Shown one piece after another: positions 34,453 to 43,715 of a stretch of 54,737 nt of DNA. Source of the stretch: Bacteroidota bacterium (GTDB lineage Bacteria > Bacteroidota > Bacteroidia > Bacteroidales > VadinHA17). The stretch covers positions 1 to 54,737 of the forward strand of contig JADFDS010000014.1 of the NCBI GenBank assembly GCA_018262715.1, written 5' to 3'. Position 1 is the stretch's first letter. Each line of letters starts with the position of its first letter. Position numbers and translations under genes: made by a program. Under the pieces are notes generated by a model, which was not told the origin of the DNA, searched no databases, and saw nothing but the letters and a program-made list of their open reading frames with translations.

Positions 34453-37095
34453 TCAGCTGCACTTTGATGTTCCGCAGTCAGTGCATATCAGGCAACCCTC
34501 CTGGTAGACAAGTGAGGTTGAGCCGCAGTTTTCGCACTTGCCCTTTGCCTTCGTGCCATTCGGGATATAACGCTTGAGCGAACGCTCAACCCCGTTCTTC
34601 CAGGTGTTGATTGATTCGCTGTCAAGCTTCATCGAAGATACGAGCTCAACCACATCGCTTACTGGCATTCCGTAGCGAAGCACACCGGATATCAGGCGTG
34701 CGTAGTTCCAGAACTCCGGTTTGAACATGTGTGACAGACCGCCAAGGGTGTTCTTGTAACCGTATTTATCCGTGTACTGGAAGTCGTACCGTGTATTGCC
34801 CGCATCATCCTTGTTCTTGATGATCTTGCCCTTGATTATGCTCTTGGGAATGGGGAACATCTCATCATCCTGGAGACCGGTGAAAATTTCGTAGGGTACG
34901 CCGTCCTTGATGCCCACAAATGCTATCCATTTTTCCTCGTTGTTCTGGAAGCGGATGACATCAGCATCGAGCACCTTGGGTCTTACGGGCGACCAGTCGC
35001 TCTTCTTCTCCTCCTTGCTGTTGGAGACAAGCACACCGGCCCTGGATCCGTCACGGTAGACGGTGGCTCCCTTGCAACCCTCCTTCCAGGCGGTCAGATA
35101 AAGCTCGGATACCAGCTCTTCCTTTACCTCGGCGGGAAGGTTGATGGTGACGCTTATTGAGTGGTCAACCCATTTCTGTATGGCTCCCTGCATCCGCACC
35201 TTTGCAACCCAGTCGACGTCATTTGCTGTTGCCTTATAGTAGGGAGAAACGGCGACAATGTCATTTATCTGTGTTTCTGACATATCCTTCACCTCCTCAT
35301 AGTTGTAGCCGTTCACCTTCATCCAGTCGATGAACTTGTGGTGGAAGACGGTGAACTCCTCCCAGTGGTCACCCACCTCGTCGATGAAGGTCACCTTCAC
35401 GTCCTTGTCGTTCGGGTTGACCTTGCGGCGGCGCTTGTAGAAGGGCATGAACACAGGTTCAATACCAGAGGTTGTCTGGCTCATAAGGCTGGTTGAACCA
35501 GTCGGGGCAATGGTCAGCAGGGCGATGTTGCGCCTGCCTGTTTTTTCCATTTCGGCAACCATCTCCGGGTCGGTTTCGCGCATGCGGCTTATGAAGGGAT
35601 TATTCTTTTCCCTTTCAGCGCTGTAGATGGGGAATGCCCCTCTTTCAGCGGCCATAGTGGTTGAAGCCCTGTAGGCCTCGATTGCGAGTGTACGGTGTAC
35701 ATTCACCGAGAATTCCGTAGCCTCATCAGTCCCGTAACGGAGACCCAGTGCGGCAAGCATGTCGCCCTCGGCCGTGATGCCGATGCCGGTACGCCTGCCT
35801 TCGCCGGTCTTGTGCCTGATGTTTTCCCACATTTTTCGTTCCACCCTCTTGAGCTCATCGTCCTCCGGATCAGCTTCTATCTTCGCTATGATGGCGTCAA
35901 TTTTCTCCTGCTCGAGGTCGATGATATCATCCATAATGCGCTGTGAGAGATGCACATGCTGGCGGAAGAGATCGTGGTCGAATTTTGCCTTCGGTGTGAA
36001 GGGATCCTTCACATAGCTGAAGAGATTAATGGCAATAAGCCTGCAGCTGTCATACGGGCAGAGAGGTATCTCTCCGCATGGGTTGGTTGAAACAGTCTCA
36101 TAACCAAGGTCAGCATAGCAGTCAGGTACGCTTTCGTTCCTGATGGTATCCCAGAACAGCACGCCCGGTTCGGCTGATTTCCAGGCATTATGGACAATCT
36201 TGTTCCAGAGCTTGCGGGCATCTATATCCTTGACATACTTCGGGTTCTCCGATTTGATCGGGTATTGCTGGCGGAAGCTCTTTCCGTCAATCACCGCCTG
36301 CATGAAGTCATTGGTGATCTTCACGGAGACGTTTGCACCGGTGACTTTTCCGGCCTCGAGCTTGGCATCGATGAAGCTTTCGGCATCAGGGTGCTTGATT
36401 GAGATGGAGAGCATCAGCGCGCCGCGGCGGCCGTCCTGGGCCACTTCGCGGGTGGAGTTTGAATATCGCTCCATGAAGGGTACCACGCCTGTAGAGGTGA
36501 GGGCGCTGTTAAGCACTGGCGAGCCTTTCGGGCGTATGTGCGAGAGGTCATGACCCACGCCGCCGCGGCGCTTCATCAGCTGAACCTGCTCCTGGTCAAT
36601 CTTCATGATGCCCCCGTATGAGTCAGAGTCACCCTTGTTGCCAATCACGAAGCAGTTCGAGAGGGAGGCAATCTGGAAATCGTTGCCTATGCCGGTCATC
36701 GGGCCGCCCTGGGGGATGATGTACCTGAAGTCCCTGAATGCTTCATAAATGTCCCCGAGCGAAACAGGGTTGGGATATTTCATCTCAATCCGGTGAACCT
36801 CGGAGGCAAGACGCATGTGCATGTCATCGGGCGTCTTTTCATACAGGTTGCCGAACGAGTCTTTCAGAGCATATTTGCTTGCCCACACCTTCGCCGCCAG
36901 GTCATCACCGCCGAAGTACTGACGGGTAGCCTTTATAGCCTCCTCATAGGTGAAAGTCTTTTTTGAGGTTTCACCCTGGGTTTTGCCAGACTTACCCATC
37001 ACCGGCTCTTCCTTTTTGCTTTTCTTCTCCTCTTTCCTTACCATTTCCTTTTCATTAGAGGCGACGGTAGCCGAATGGACAATTGAATCTCCCAT
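34453..37095 (-). CDS. nrdJ: Adenosylcobalamin-dependent class II ribonucleotide reductase NrdJ
   Basis: 880-residue vitamin B12-dependent reductase of ribonucleotides, usable with or without oxygen. Visible family segments are SLSNCFVIGNKGDSDSYGG, KRRGGVGHDLSHIRPKGSPV, the active-site NPCGEIPLCPYDSCR (Asn-x-Cys-x-Glu), LLTIAPTGSTSLMSQTTSGIEPVF, and a C-terminal Cys-rich tail (CENCG ... CLICTDCGTSKCS) resembling a zinc ribbon, which probably also carries redox Cys. A Lys/Glu-rich N-terminal stretch (about residues 15-50) is low complexity. No cobalamin riboswitch is seen upstream. Confidence 0.95.
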   Translation of the reverse strand: MGDSIVHSATVASNEKEMVRKEEKKSKKEEPVMGKSGKTQGETSKKTFTYEEAIKATRQYFGGDDLAAKVWASKYALKDSFGNLYEKTPDDMHMRLASEVHRIEMKYPNPVSLGDIYEAFRDFRYIIPQGGPMTGIGNDFQIASLSNCFVIGNKGDSDSYGGIMKIDQEQVQLMKRRGGVGHDLSHIRPKGSPVLNSALTSTGVVPFMERYSNSTREVAQDGRRGALMLSISIKHPDAESFIDAKLEAGKVTGANVSVKITNDFMQAVIDGKSFRQQYPIKSENPKYVKDIDARKLWNKIVHNAWKSAEPGVLFWDTIRNESVPDCYADLGYETVSTNPCGEIPLCPYDSCRLIAINLFSYVKDPFTPKAKFDHDLFRQHVHLSQRIMDDIIDLEQEKIDAIIAKIEADPEDDELKRVERKMWENIRHKTGEGRRTGIGITAEGDMLAALGLRYGTDEATEFSVNVHRTLAIEAYRASTTMAAERGAFPIYSAEREKNNPFISRMRETDPEMVAEMEKTGRRNIALLTIAPTGSTSLMSQTTSGIEPVFMPFYKRRRKVNPNDKDVKVTFIDEVGDHWEEFTVFHHKFIDWMKVNGYNYEEVKDMSETQINDIVAVSPYYKATANDVDWVAKVRMQGAIQKWVDHSISVTINLPAEVKEELVSELYLTAWKEGCKGATVYRDGSRAGVLVSNSKEEKKSDWSPVRPKVLDADVIRFQNNEEKWIAFVGIKDGVPYEIFTGLQDDEMFPIPKSIIKGKIIKNKDDAGNTRYDFQYTDKYGYKNTLGGLSHMFKPEFWNYARLISGVLRYGMPVSDVVELVSSMKLDSESINTWKNGVERSLKRYIPNGTKAKGKCENCGSTSLVYQEGCLICTDCGTSKCS

Positions 37096-37435
37096 TGATA
37101 GTTAAAAAATATTAAAGTTTGAAAATAAGTTAGTTAGTCTACCTTCCGTAAATATGAACGGGTTTTGCTAAAATAGGCAAGCGGGCAAGAGGAGGCAAGA
37201 AGAAAAGTTCTCTTTTATCAACATACATATTAACTTTTATGAACTTTGCGGATGCTATCTGTCCATGTCCCGCAAACTGCTCTTCATGCCCGCCAACCTG
37301 ACCTCCGGCCAGTAAAAACGCCTGGCACGCTGATAAAAAAGAAGCTGCCTCGCTTTAAGGCAGCCCCTTTTATTATCTCTCACACGCAACTTATGCTGCG
37401 TGTAACACTACTTATATTACAAAGCTTCTTATTAC
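37096..37435. other. 340-base gap between nrdJ and the BACON lipoprotein gene
   Basis: Holds the nrdJ upstream region and, on the minus strand, the terminator of the lipoprotein gene (listed separately). I see no B12 riboswitch fold and no clear TAnnTTTG box for nrdJ. A 67-residue plus-strand frame at 37246-37449 runs through the terminator hairpin and is not credible. Confidence 0.6.
37342..37373 (-). terminator. Terminator of the TonB receptor/BACON lipoprotein operon
   Basis: On the minus strand GGGGCTGCCT and AGGCAGC form a 7-pair stem around a TAAAGCG loop, followed by TTCTTTTTT. It lies about 65 bases past the lipoprotein stop codon. Confidence 0.75.
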
Positions 37436-38938
37436 TTACTTCGAACTAACGTGGCTGAAATAAATACTATTTGAAAGCTGCGGTGATCCGCCATAAGATC
37501 CCTTCCGTGCAATAACCGTCAGTTGGTCTCCCACTTTAAGGCCTTTGTCAGCTACCACGAATTTCCTGGCGTCGCCGGTTGCACCCCAACCCGGATAACA
37601 GCCATACACGTAGATTTCACTGTCGCCGTCAATCTCTTTCAAATTAAGATTACCATAATCCGCATTTACAATCGATGTGATTTCGCCGGTTACCATGAAG
37701 TATGTATTGGGATCGTCAGGCTTGGTCAGCACCTCTGCAATGGTAGCCGTTGTTACAGGAATAGAACTTTCCAGAACGGCAGAACCAACCTGAGGAGTAC
37801 CCTGGTATGCGGCACGTTTTCCGACAATTGTGATGATGTCACCCACTTTTAAACCTTTGGTACTGTAATCCTGAATACCATATACATATATCTCACCCGA
37901 GAAATCTCTCAGGTTTAATCTGCCGGATGTGGCATTGGTAACACTGGTTATCACACCTGTCAGGCGATACGGAATGTCATTAACTTCAGCCGCAATAAAC
38001 TGGGCAACAGTTGCATTCACAATCGCTCCTTTTTGGATAAGTTTTGTTTGTGAAGTATAGTCTTTGGTCCCGTCAGTGGTATGGAATGTGATTGTGGTTC
38101 CGCGGTCTCCGCCTGTATTGGCAGCAGCTCTGAAATTTACAACAGCATACGTTCCTTCTGATTGGATGGAGGAAATAGACAACCATGATTCGGCATCTTC
38201 AGGAACTTCCACCGATACGCCCTGTCCTTTGCAGGTGAGGTATGCAATAAATTCACCACCTTCGAACGGAAGCGTTGCGTTCTCTACCGAATCAACTTTA
38301 ATCAGTGATTTGTTGATTTTGATAACCGTTACATCTACCAATTCCACCGTTGATCCGTAGGTGGTTTTTGGTCCCTGAACAGTTACTTCATCACCCACTT
38401 CAAGTCCTAAACTTAGAAAGTTTTTCGTAGCGCCCTTCGCATCAAGAGTACCATAGATATAGATAGAACCTGTGGCATCCTGCAAATACCAGTTTCCATA
38501 TTGTGTGTTGGCTATTGACGTACAAATCCCGGTTACCTTATAGGTCTTGCTGTCGGGTCCGGCAATTACATCCGCACAGGTGGCGGTTGCAACTACTGCC
38601 AGGCCCTGGATGACGTTTATTCTCTGGGTTTTGTCTCCACACAGGATTTTTACCTCTCCGGTGCGACCATCCAGGGTAGATGAAGCTGAAAATGTAAGCG
38701 TTGATTCTCCTGCACTGCCGGAGGTTGAAGAGATAATCAGCCATGGTATACTGCTTGCTACTGTCCAGTTATCATTAGCTGTTACGGTAATGGATGCAGA
38801 ACCACCCGCTACCGGGATAGACACGTAAGACGACGATACCTGAATTTCATCAAGCAACGTCGCAGAGAATTCATCGTCACAGCTTACCATCAAGGCAACT
38901 GCCGCGATGAACAATGGGAATAAGTATTTCAGTTTCAT
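37436..38938 (-). CDS. BACON and OB-fold repeat surface lipoprotein
   Basis: 500-residue lipoprotein (lipobox MVSC, Cys20; the ATG at 38938 chosen because it yields this signal). After an N-terminal BACON-type domain (about residues 30-110, SITVTANDNWTVASSIPWLIIS), there are three repeats of an OB-fold-like module of the form YKVTGICTSI...YGNWYLQDATGSIYIYG...GLEVGDEVTVQG (about 125-215, 320-405 and 410-498). A second BACON-like stretch (about 220-310) separates the first and second. OB folds bind nucleic acids or sugars. It follows the TonB receptor by 17 bases and probably works with it on the cell surface; the ligand is unknown. Confidence 0.82.
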   Translation of the reverse strand: MKLKYLFPLFIAAVALMVSCDDEFSATLLDEIQVSSSYVSIPVAGGSASITVTANDNWTVASSIPWLIISSTSGSAGESTLTFSASSTLDGRTGEVKILCGDKTQRINVIQGLAVVATATCADVIAGPDSKTYKVTGICTSIANTQYGNWYLQDATGSIYIYGTLDAKGATKNFLSLGLEVGDEVTVQGPKTTYGSTVELVDVTVIKINKSLIKVDSVENATLPFEGGEFIAYLTCKGQGVSVEVPEDAESWLSISSIQSEGTYAVVNFRAAANTGGDRGTTITFHTTDGTKDYTSQTKLIQKGAIVNATVAQFIAAEVNDIPYRLTGVITSVTNATSGRLNLRDFSGEIYVYGIQDYSTKGLKVGDIITIVGKRAAYQGTPQVGSAVLESSIPVTTATIAEVLTKPDDPNTYFMVTGEITSIVNADYGNLNLKEIDGDSEIYVYGCYPGWGATGDARKFVVADKGLKVGDQLTVIARKGSYGGSPQLSNSIYFSHVSSK

Positions 38939-38955
38939 ATCGTCTGTACTTTTTA

Positions 38956-41900
38956 TTAGTTGAAAATATATTTGACGCCGATCAGGGCATACCAGCACTG
39001 ACCCAATGAGTAGCTTGGTGTGAATGTTTTGACATCACCATTGATTGAAGAGGGTGTGGAGAATGTAGCCACACCATCAGCATCCACACCTTCATATTTG
39101 AGGATACGGGCTTCCGAACCGATTGCCGGATTCAGATATTTGGCTACGCCCCACTCAGAATTAAACATGTTCAGGATGTTTTTGAGATCGAGGCTAAGTT
39201 GCAGCGTATGCTTGGCATTGTCTCCATTAAGAACAAAATCGTGTTTGTAGCCAAAGTCTATGCGATGTACCCAGGGTGAGTAAACGCTATAGGGCTCTGC
39301 ATATTTCCCCTGTTGATTTTTCAGATAACTGTTGGCATGAACATAGTCCATAAAGCGGGTTTTGTCGTCTGCCGAAACAAACCGGAATTGATTGCTTTCA
39401 ACATCAGCGTCGGTGGGAACATAGATTGCATCGTAGTTGTAACCGTCACTGTTGATATCGTTAAGCATCATGTATGAGTAGTTTGCTCCGCCAAGCCATG
39501 CCTCATAGATAAGGCTATAGTGATTACCGCTGTTGTCGCGGGCAGTAAGCGAACCCACCAGACGATCGGGTGTGTTGTACTGTGAATTATGCAGTCTGAT
39601 GTAGTTGGGGCCTTCCACCGTGGGCACGTATGTAAATGCAGATTCTGCAGCCGATCCGGGCATACCGGTAACATCCTTGGCAACCGTGTGAGCATAGGCA
39701 GCCATCAAATTGAGCCATTCTGCCGGTTGAGCATTGACAGTGATGTTGCCTGACCAGCCATAACCGAGGCTTGTGTTTTCCAGCACAAAGGCTTTTGTGT
39801 TGGTACGATAACCGGAAGGATAAATCGGACGATTGTCAACACCGTTGAAACGGGCGAAACCACCAACATTTGGAATACTCCAGTCAGAGATAGAAACACC
39901 GTTGATTGTTTTGTTGTAAATTCCTTCTACCGTTACAGACAATGGGAAAGAAGTTTTGAATGTATAATCAACAGCAAGTGAACTTTTCCATACTTGCGGC
40001 ATTTTGAAATTTGGATCTACACCGTTAACAGCAGAAGGAACTGTCCCATCTTCGGGAGAAATCGTTGAAGGATATCCCAGTTCTGTTAACTTGTTATAAA
40101 GTGCGGCAATACTGGCATTTCCGTCAGCATCAGTTACAAGACCACCGGCAAATTCATCCATTGTGAAACCTTTTTTTGCTGCGTTCGCTGCATTAATCTG
40201 TGCCTGATACTGTACCATTCCACCGTTGGTAGGCATATTGGTGAAGAATACAAGCGGTAAATTACCCGCGAAAAGACCGGTACCTCCACGGACTTTCAGG
40301 CTCTTGTCGCCAAATGTATCCCACACAAAACCTATGCGGGGAGAAACTATGAGATTTGCAGTAGGCCATTTCCCTGTATCGATATGACGACCGGAATAAT
40401 CAAGGTCCAAAATAGCCTGGTTTGTCATCAGATCATTATTATCGAAGAAAAGCCCGTCGATACGAAGTCCATACGAGAGTTTGAAGTTTCCGGTAACCCT
40501 CCAATCATCTTGCCCGTATACTCCAATTTTGTTTGTTCTTATGCGGGCGGCAGGATTGCTCTCTCCGTCATAACCATAAGTTAAGTTTACAACTTCAGGT
40601 GTTCCTTCGTTTAAGAAGTCGGCAAGGCTTGAGTAGCGATAGTATCCAGTACCGTTACGCATATAGGCATTATCTGCCATTTTATATTCGTAAGCTATTC
40701 CACCTATGATTTTATGATTGCCCAGATAGCGTGTCAGTTCGTCTTTGATATTCCAGACGTTGTTGTGAACTGCATTGTTCCAGGTGAAAAGTTCATATCC
40801 CAAAGACATATAGGCTTGTCCGTCTTTCAAAATATCGATGAAAGGGAATTCATCGGAAGTAGAACCGCGGAGATCGTCAAGTTTCGAGAATGTTGCCAGA
40901 AACTGGTTGGATAAGTTATCTGACAATCGGCTGTTTAAGTCAAGAGAGAATGAATGAACAAGGTTGTTCATAGAATACATCGAGTTTGCAAACGACATTG
41001 AGGCCTGTGACATTCTTGCCTCAGACATACGGGTACCTCCGTCCATTGATGAAGCATTCGGAGAGCTCCAGTAAAGGTTTTTTGTGTAGTTATAACGCAG
41101 GGCCAGACGATGTTTGTCTGTGATATTCCAATCCAAACGCGCAAGAAGTTTGTAGTTGTTTTCGTCAGCAGGAAAATCTGTATATGATCCTGTATCATAA
41201 CCATACTTACTTTTAACATAATCAGAAACCGCTTTAAGATCGCTTACTGTTGTGCGGGAAATATAATTGTCGGCATCGGCGTTACCATCCGTTGAAGCTC
41301 TCCAACGATTGACAATGGTTGGTGTTTTAGCCATTTCACCGTTTACAAATAAGAACAATTTGTTTTTGACAATAGGTCCGCCAAAAGTAAAGCCATAAGA
41401 TGTATTGCGGTCAATATCACGCGCTCCTGCGATTTGCCTGCCATTAACAGCATCACCGCGCATGTTTTCATTTCTGTGATAGGAATAGAGACTGCCTTTA
41501 AAGGTATTCGTACCGGATTTTGTAATAGCGTTCACACCACCACCTATAAAGTTAGTCTGACGAACATCATATGGAGCGATTACAACCTGTAATTCTTCGA
41601 TAGATTCAATAGAAATCGGGCTGCCTCCACCGGGCAGGGCAGAACTCAAACCGAAGTTGTTGTTGAAATTCGCTCCATCCACTGTAAAGTTAGCCGTACG
41701 ACCATCTGTGCCTACAAAGCTCATCCCATTCCCTCCGTAAGGTGAGAGGCGGGTAACATCGATAATACTGCGGCTGACTGAAGGCATATTAGCTATCTGG
41801 TTATTTGTGATATTCGTCACGGCACCGGTTTGAGTGGTATTGAATCTTGATGTAGCGTAACCAATCACGGTAACCTCTGTCATCTCGGTCGTGGTTGGTG

Positions 41901-42228
41901 CCAGGGTCGAGTTCAGGGTTGTATTTTCTCCGAGCGCCAGGGTAATCTCAGTGTAACTCTGGGTTGTGTAGCCGATGAAAGTTACATTGACCGTATAGGG
42001 GCCTCCGGGACGCATACCCTGGATTGAATACAAACCCTGGGTATTTGCGGTGGCACCATAAACGGTACCGGAAGGCACATGGGTTGCAATTATCGTGGCA
42101 CCCGGCAACGACTGACCGTCGGACTCCGTAATCTTGCCACTGAGAGTTGAAGTTGTCACCTGGCCAATCATGGTGGCTGTTCCAATGAACAGGGACAACA
42201 GCATGAGAGTAAATTTTAGTTTTCGCAT
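38956..42228 (-). CDS. Oar-like TonB-dependent receptor
   Basis: 1090-residue outer-membrane receptor: signal peptide (about residues 1-22), carboxypeptidase-regulatory-like domain (about 25-115, TLSGKITESDGQSLPGATIIA), a plug with RFNTTQTGAVTNITNNQIANMPSVSR, IEELQVVIAPYDVRQTNFIGGGVNAITKSGTN (read in two parts), and a long beta-barrel ending in IGVKYIFN. The Oar group differs from SusC receptors and carries various ligands, including secreted proteins in some relatives. The pair with the BACON/OB lipoprotein is more A+T rich than its neighbours: the rows at 40021 and 41101 have 29 and 26 G+C of 60. Confidence 0.9.
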   Translation of the reverse strand: MRKLKFTLMLLSLFIGTATMIGQVTTSTLSGKITESDGQSLPGATIIATHVPSGTVYGATANTQGLYSIQGMRPGGPYTVNVTFIGYTTQSYTEITLALGENTTLNSTLAPTTTEMTEVTVIGYATSRFNTTQTGAVTNITNNQIANMPSVSRSIIDVTRLSPYGGNGMSFVGTDGRTANFTVDGANFNNNFGLSSALPGGGSPISIESIEELQVVIAPYDVRQTNFIGGGVNAITKSGTNTFKGSLYSYHRNENMRGDAVNGRQIAGARDIDRNTSYGFTFGGPIVKNKLFLFVNGEMAKTPTIVNRWRASTDGNADADNYISRTTVSDLKAVSDYVKSKYGYDTGSYTDFPADENNYKLLARLDWNITDKHRLALRYNYTKNLYWSSPNASSMDGGTRMSEARMSQASMSFANSMYSMNNLVHSFSLDLNSRLSDNLSNQFLATFSKLDDLRGSTSDEFPFIDILKDGQAYMSLGYELFTWNNAVHNNVWNIKDELTRYLGNHKIIGGIAYEYKMADNAYMRNGTGYYRYSSLADFLNEGTPEVVNLTYGYDGESNPAARIRTNKIGVYGQDDWRVTGNFKLSYGLRIDGLFFDNNDLMTNQAILDLDYSGRHIDTGKWPTANLIVSPRIGFVWDTFGDKSLKVRGGTGLFAGNLPLVFFTNMPTNGGMVQYQAQINAANAAKKGFTMDEFAGGLVTDADGNASIAALYNKLTELGYPSTISPEDGTVPSAVNGVDPNFKMPQVWKSSLAVDYTFKTSFPLSVTVEGIYNKTINGVSISDWSIPNVGGFARFNGVDNRPIYPSGYRTNTKAFVLENTSLGYGWSGNITVNAQPAEWLNLMAAYAHTVAKDVTGMPGSAAESAFTYVPTVEGPNYIRLHNSQYNTPDRLVGSLTARDNSGNHYSLIYEAWLGGANYSYMMLNDINSDGYNYDAIYVPTDADVESNQFRFVSADDKTRFMDYVHANSYLKNQQGKYAEPYSVYSPWVHRIDFGYKHDFVLNGDNAKHTLQLSLDLKNILNMFNSEWGVAKYLNPAIGSEARILKYEGVDADGVATFSTPSSINGDVKTFTPSYSLGQCWYALIGVKYIFN

Positions 42229-42390
42229 AGTTGAGTAAGTTATGAAAGTTATGGTTGTAGTTTAAATATATTAAATGTATTGAAAGTCAGCTGGTTCAGG
42301 TAAAGCCTCAGTTGTTCTTGGGCAGATGGTTAAATTACAGTTACGGGCACAATAAGTCAGAAATGACATTTCGGAATTATTAACAACTTT

Positions 42391-43650
42391 TTAACGCTTT
42401 TTGAATAAGTTTTCAGCATTCTGGTTTTCAAATATTTCTTTATATACCTTATCTGTAGATCCTTTATTTTCAGATATATAGATAGCACTGGCATTCCCGG
42501 CTGCCTCAAGCGCCACCGGATCTGAGAGATACTTTTCAACAACTGATGTAAATGTCTCAAAATTGTCAAACGAGACGGCTCCCCCTCTCTCCTTTAGCTG
42601 CACTGCCTCACGGAACTTCAGGTGGTGCGGGCCGAAGAGCACCGGTATGCCCCAGCATGCAGGCTCGAGTATGTTGTGTATCCCCCTTCCGAACCCTCCC
42701 CCCACGGCGGCAATGGAAGCATAACGGTAGACCGATGACAGCATGCCGATATTGTCAATGATCATTACCCGGCAAGATTTGGCTCCCTCAACGTATCGCG
42801 AATAGCGGACGCTTTCGGGGGTAAGCCTCTTCTCTATACGGCACAGGTGAGCCTCGTCTATCTCATGCGGAGCGATGACCCATTTCATTGCGCCGCTGTT
42901 TGAATTTATGTACCTGACAATTATCTCTTCGTCTTCATCCCAGCTTGAGCCTGCAACGAAAAGTGACTCCTTGCCCCGGAACTTTTCAATTACCGGAAGG
43001 TCCTTCGCGGCAGCGGCAATCTGGCTTACCCTGTCAAAACGGGTGTCACCGGTCACACTGTAACGGTGATATCCTATGCTTTCAAGAAGACGGCCTGACT
43101 GCTCATCCTGGAGAAAAATGCGGTTGAACACCTGAAACACACCTCTTGCGAAGCTGCCGTACCACCTGAAGAAGTACTGGTCAGGCCTGAAGATTCCGGA
43201 GACGAGATAGGTCGGGATATTTCTCCTCTTGAGCTCGCTGAGGTAATTGTACCAGAACTCGTACTTGACAAACAGCGCAAGATCAGGTTTTATATGGTCA
43301 AGAAAAAACCTGACATTGGCAGGCAGATCCGTCGGGAGGTACATGACCATGTCAGCTCCTCTGTAATCCTTCCTGATTTCATACCCGGAGGGAGAGAAAA
43401 AGGTTACAACCACTTTCCAGTCCGGATGGTCCCTCCTTATCTTTTCAATAACAGGCCTGCCCTGTTCAAACTCACCGAGAGATGCACAATGGACCCAGGC
43501 CACTTTCCCTTCTCCCCTGCTGAATGAACTGAGCCGTTCCCTCCATCCGCGCCTGCCTCTCACCCACCTGCGGGCTTTGACGCTGAAAGGCGACGCTGCT
43601 CCTGCAATGGCAGAGTAAAGTGCGATGAGGCCGGTATAGATGGTTTTCAT
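42391..43650 (-). CDS. waaA: 3-deoxy-D-manno-octulosonic acid (Kdo) transferase WaaA
   Basis: Inner-membrane-associated GT30 glycosyltransferase adding Kdo to lipid A precursor. It begins with a membrane anchor (MKTIYTGLIALYSAIAGAAS) and shows WVHCASLGEFEQGRPVIE, LFVKYEFWYNYLSEL, AGSSWDEDEEII, and PACWGIPVLFGPHHLKF with the C-terminal nucleotide-sugar site. The ATG at 43650 gives 419 residues, the usual length; the longer frame adds unrelated sequence. Adjacent to a divergent two-component pair with no evident functional link. Confidence 0.95.
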   Translation of the reverse strand: MKTIYTGLIALYSAIAGAASPFSVKARRWVRGRRGWRERLSSFSRGEGKVAWVHCASLGEFEQGRPVIEKIRRDHPDWKVVVTFFSPSGYEIRKDYRGADMVMYLPTDLPANVRFFLDHIKPDLALFVKYEFWYNYLSELKRRNIPTYLVSGIFRPDQYFFRWYGSFARGVFQVFNRIFLQDEQSGRLLESIGYHRYSVTGDTRFDRVSQIAAAAKDLPVIEKFRGKESLFVAGSSWDEDEEIIVRYINSNSGAMKWVIAPHEIDEAHLCRIEKRLTPESVRYSRYVEGAKSCRVMIIDNIGMLSSVYRYASIAAVGGGFGRGIHNILEPACWGIPVLFGPHHLKFREAVQLKERGGAVSFDNFETFTSVVEKYLSDPVALEAAGNASAIYISENKGSTDKVYKEIFENQNAENLFKKR

Positions 43651-43715
43651 TTCCCGATTTTGGCGCCCCAAAGGTAATAAACTCATACTTTTGTATGAAT
43701 TAAATTTTTGTTGCA

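Noticed and set aside
37096-37250. Cobalamin riboswitch upstream of the B12-dependent reductase
   Set aside because: Searched for by eye because it would be expected; the short A+T-rich leader shows no B12-box-like conserved segment or multi-stem fold.
37246-37449. 67-residue plus-strand open frame
   Set aside because: Passes through the lipoprotein operon's terminator hairpin and has no recognisable features.
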